Source: an uncultured Lachnospiraceae bacterium
Lineage (GTDB): Bacteria; Bacillota_A; Clostridia; Lachnospirales; Lachnospiraceae
Length of the DNA stretch: 16,244 nt
Assembly (NCBI GenBank): GCA_900553635.1
Contig: USDU01000031.1
Location: 1 to 16,244, forward strand
Direction: 5' to 3'
The position numbers were made by a program, and so were the translations under genes. Position 1 is the first letter of the stretch; every line of letters begins with the position of its first letter. The notes beneath the pieces were generated by a model. It saw only the letters and a program-made list of their open reading frames with translations, made no database searches and was not told where the DNA came from. This document shows, one piece after another, positions 13,547 to 16,244 of the stretch.

Positions 13547-16073
13547 GAAGAACGCTCCAGATAAGACCGGCCAGCTCGCTGATTAGAATCCCGGCCCGCA
13601 TCCCCGGCGGCGTCAGACACAGCCGGATCTCGTGTTCGCCGGCCGTGATCTTCGCGCCGGCAAATGCCGTATTGACGGTGAAAAGCTCAGTCTTTTCGCC
13701 ATCCACATAAAGTGTCATTCCCTTCTGCATGGGAATGGAAGTAACGAACCAGGTATCCTCGTCTGTCGAAGCGCGGCAGGCGAGGATTTCGTTTTTCTCT
13801 GTATCCAGTGATTCCACAGAATTCCAGTTTTTTTTCTGAAACACCGAGGCGTCCAGCAGTCCGAACCGGATATTTTTCAGCGTATAATGTCCCTTGGGCA
13901 GCTTGATTTTAAGCTTTGTGATGCCCTCATCTGACTGGCCGTCCTCGGAGAAGGAGAGAAACTGATACTGGAAGGTATCATTTCCGTTGGGGTAGGCGGC
14001 GCCGGGGGCAGACAGCTTGTTTTTCACGCCGTTGATGGTGATGGTCACGGCTTTGCCGGTGTGGTTGACCACGTCGAATTTCAGCAGCAGAAGCTGCTCC
14101 TGTACAGGCTGCTTAAATGTCAGGGTCACGGTGCTGTCGCGGGTGACTTTCAGGTCATAGGCTCGGTTCTTTGTGCCGCCTGTGGTGGTAAGCTGTACCG
14201 TAGCCGGAATCTCTTTCGAAGACCACAGCGGTTGATAGTAGCGGATTTCTGTGTGCCAGCCATCAGCATTTTCGGTAGAAACCTTTCCGGAAATGGTGGA
14301 AGCGTCAGCTTCGGACTCCGGAATTACAGTGGTACGGGTCAGGGCTTCGGCCTGTTCCCAGCCTTTAATCCGGTTGAACAGGGTATCGGTCATGGTGTCG
14401 GTGGTCAGATAGGCTGTCGGCAATACAGACGTATTTTCCGAAACTGCGGTTTTGCCGTCTTCCCAGAGCACCCGGTAGCCCGCAGGCACATGGGACGGGC
14501 TGGTCTCCAGATAGCGGACGCCCATGAAGTTCAGCAAAAACGGGTTGTTGGCGGTAAGGATGGCCAGTCGGTTGTTGATCTGCACCGGCGTTTTCAGGTA
14601 GTCGTAGTACACCTGAGAATATTCGTTGCTGTAGACCGACGAGTACATGGAGCTTTTGCTGCGGACCGATGAGGCCTCCCGGTTGCCATTGACTAACGGG
14701 TGAACCAGTGAATCGTAGCGGTACAGGGAGTCCGTATACAGGGCCAGCGCTGGTTTGTCGAGGGCGGCGTCCATATCGGCCTGGGTGACAAATTCTTCCT
14801 TCGAAGCCGAGCGCAGGAAAAAGAGGCAGGGCATAATCAGAAGACAGAGGAACGCAAAGCGTGACAGCAGGTAGCGAAGCCTGGAGCCCGGCATAGGCGT
14901 GACGCCCTCGGAAGCCTCCGCCCGCTCCTCGCTGACCGCCATAGCCAGCAGCACCACAGCCAGCAGAAAGAGAAAGTCCGCCTGTACCAGCGTCCAGTAG
15001 CTCTTATGCAGGTAGCGGAAAATGACGGCAAAGAGCAATGGGAACGGCCAGAGCTGCCAGCGTTCCCGCCCATTTTTCAGATCCGACAGAATCAGCGCAC
15101 AGTGGAGCAGCAAAAGCGGCAGAAAGGGCATCAGAATCTTCGCCCGGGCATAAAGGGTCGCGTTTAATAAATAGGAAATACCGCCCCAGAGGAACAGCAG
15201 AAGAAAAGTCAGGCTGATAGCCCGGTATTTTCGGATGGCGACGCCCAGTATTACCAGATACAGGACGATAAGGGTCACGCCCAACCCGTAGGAGCTGTAA
15301 AGCAGGGATTGGAAATCTTCAAAAAAGGTGGCCAGTCCCGCGTCGCCTGAGGTCGAAGCGCGCCGGTGTTCCAGAATGGACAGGCCGGTGGGCAGAAGCA
15401 GGGCGAAGGCCATGAAGCCGCCCAGAGCACAGGATACGAACCAGGGGCGGAAAAAATATTTACCGGACAGCCAGGCCCAGTACCAGCCGATGACCACGAA
15501 GCAGGCCGGTGCATAGTAGAAGCTGTGGAGGCAGATGAGCAGCATCCACAGCGGCAGCAGGGCCGGCATCCGCCGGGGGCTCTTTTTTACCGCCAGCAGG
15601 GCCAGCAGCAGGAACGGCATGTAATTCACGAACATCAGCTGCCGGTGTGTATGGAAAAAACAGGAAGCAGTCAGAAAGAGGACGCTTCCCATAAAAGAGT
15701 CAAAGCCGGACAGGTTATGCCGCCGGAGCAGCAGATAAAAGAGCAGGATGCTTAAAAGATAGCCGCCCAGTGCATAGGCAATGACGATTTTGTACATAGA
15801 AACTGCGGGCAGCAGGCACCCGAGCAGGATGTCCGGTCTGAGATACCCGTAATAAGAAAATTGAAAGCCATTGCTGCCGCCGCCCAGAGGAAGGTATGTG
15901 GGCAGAAGCGTCTTCTGTTCCAGCATGGCGGTACGGATGGTCTCCGCCAGGGCAGTGTGCTGGCTCAGCCAGTCGGTGGTGGAGCCGTAAACGTAGCCTG
16001 CAGGGAGCGACAGACGTATAAGCAGTGCAAAAAGACCGGTCAGAAGCACCGGATAAATCCATTTTCGAGTCAT
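13506..16073 (-). CDS. YfhO-family large membrane protein
   Basis: An 855-residue integral membrane protein with the layout of the YfhO family (PF09586), thought to act in cell-surface polymer glycosylation as a GT-C-like protein. An N-terminal hydrophobic helix (about 7-27) is followed by a loop with acidic Asp34 (STTDW), where GT-C-fold proteins often place a catalytic acid. GGGSNGFQFSYYGYLRPD (64-81) follows, then about ten or more transmembrane segments up to about residue 430. A long soluble, probably extracellular, C-terminal part has beta-rich segments, and a last transmembrane helix (about 833-848) ends in a basic tail. AAGGAG lies 5-6 nt before ATG 16073. The gene runs in the same direction as the partial gene upstream, 37 nt away, so they may share an operon. 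Its 3' end overlaps the broken kinase antisense. Its substrate is unknown. Confidence 0.8.
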   Translation of the reverse strand: MTRKWIYPVLLTGLFALLIRLSLPAGYVYGSTTDWLSQHTALAETIRTAMLEQKTLLPTYLPLGGGSNGFQFSYYGYLRPDILLGCLLPAVSMYKIVIAYALGGYLLSILLFYLLLRRHNLSGFDSFMGSVLFLTASCFFHTHRQLMFVNYMPFLLLALLAVKKSPRRMPALLPLWMLLICLHSFYYAPACFVVIGWYWAWLSGKYFFRPWFVSCALGGFMAFALLLPTGLSILEHRRASTSGDAGLATFFEDFQSLLYSSYGLGVTLIVLYLVILGVAIRKYRAISLTFLLLFLWGGISYLLNATLYARAKILMPFLPLLLLHCALILSDLKNGRERWQLWPFPLLFAVIFRYLHKSYWTLVQADFLFLLAVVLLAMAVSEERAEASEGVTPMPGSRLRYLLSRFAFLCLLIMPCLFFLRSASKEEFVTQADMDAALDKPALALYTDSLYRYDSLVHPLVNGNREASSVRSKSSMYSSVYSNEYSQVYYDYLKTPVQINNRLAILTANNPFLLNFMGVRYLETSPSHVPAGYRVLWEDGKTAVSENTSVLPTAYLTTDTMTDTLFNRIKGWEQAEALTRTTVIPESEADASTISGKVSTENADGWHTEIRYYQPLWSSKEIPATVQLTTTGGTKNRAYDLKVTRDSTVTLTFKQPVQEQLLLLKFDVVNHTGKAVTITINGVKNKLSAPGAAYPNGNDTFQYQFLSFSEDGQSDEGITKLKIKLPKGHYTLKNIRFGLLDASVFQKKNWNSVESLDTEKNEILACRASTDEDTWFVTSIPMQKGMTLYVDGEKTELFTVNTAFAGAKITAGEHEIRLCLTPPGMRAGILISELAGLIWSVLLIFRHFRAGKGQR

Positions 16074-16110
16074 AAAATCTCCTTAGATGTCGGGTGATAC
16101 AGGTCGCGGG

Positions 16111-16244
16111 CTACTCGCCTGCGATGACTTTTTCAATGCCATGCATATCCGCAGCTGTGTCCGTAAAGGAGCTCCAGTAGCTGCCGATAATCTTGTCGCT
16201 GGCGGCCAGGCAGTAGAGATCCAGCAGGGCGTCATGCATACCGG
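16111..16244 (-). CDS. 3' end of an unrecognised gene, possibly glycan-related
   Basis: Reading leftward from the window edge, 43 codons are open and end at TAG (16113-16111). The tail contains ALLDLYCLAASDKIIGSYWS followed by SFTDTAADMHGIEKVIAG. The pattern of a helix, then a short strand ending in GSYWSSF, then a helix recalls the C-terminal region of some fucosyltransferase-like or other nucleotide-sugar enzymes, but 43 residues are too few to assign. It is co-directional with the YfhO gene, so a cell-surface polysaccharide context is plausible. The start is beyond the window. Confidence 0.5.
   Translation of the reverse strand, partial: GMHDALLDLYCLAASDKIIGSYWSSFTDTAADMHGIEKVIAGE

Noticed and set aside
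14061..14672. 203-codon open frame on the + strand
   Set aside because: Antisense shadow of the YfhO coding region; no domain pattern is visible.

Overview
The window looks like chromosome from a Gram-positive, low-to-mid-GC anaerobe of the Clostridia, most likely Lachnospiraceae or a close gut relative. The signs are strong AGGAGG-type ribosome-binding sites, GTG and TTG starts backed by good Shine-Dalgarno sequences, sigma-A-type promoters, an LAGC lipobox lipoprotein, and gene families common in that group. No RNA gene, insertion sequence, phage gene or CRISPR array was seen.

Layout. (a) 1-2006, + strand: the 3' end of a substrate-binding protein gene, then the permease and ATPase of a TrpXYZ-type ABC importer, closed by a perfect 15-bp bidirectional terminator. 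(b) 2091-5495, - strand: an operon transcribed leftward in the order SIS-domain sugar-phosphate isomerase (GmhA-like), TIM-barrel isomerase/epimerase, Gfo/Idh/MocA oxidoreductase, alpha/beta hydrolase. (c) 5722-6822, + strand: a GntR-type wHTH fused to a LacI-type sensor domain (AraR architecture). (d) 6984-12109, + strand: FGGY (xylulokinase-like) kinase, RbsA-type double ATPase, RbsC-type permease and sugar-binding lipoprotein, ended by an 18-bp hairpin. (e) 12219-13546, + strand: a sedoheptulokinase-like FGGY kinase broken by a 1-nt frameshift. (f) 13506-16244, - strand: a large YfhO-type membrane protein and the tail of an unrecognised gene upstream of it.

Blocks b to d read as one regulon. 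The same 14-bp sequence, TATACGTACAAGTT, lies 11-12 bp downstream of the -10 box of two strong divergent promoters, one for the SIS operon (5575-5603) and one for the kinase/transporter operon (6891-6919). It resembles the known AraR operator half-site (ACGTACAA), and the AraR-like gene lies between the two. The simplest model is that the RbsABC-type importer brings in a sugar or sugar derivative, the kinase phosphorylates a ketose, the GmhA-like isomerase acts on the phosphorylated sugar, and the oxidoreductase, TIM-barrel enzyme and hydrolase remove or remodel a substituent. The substrate cannot be named from sequence. This combination, with active-site departures in both the kinase and the isomerase, is the strongest candidate here for an uncharacterised catabolic system.

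Base composition is mosaic. Single 60-nt lines counted by hand gave about 42% GC in the kinase, 57% in the left ABC operon and 67% in the broken kinase, so the regulon core may have a different history from its flanks.
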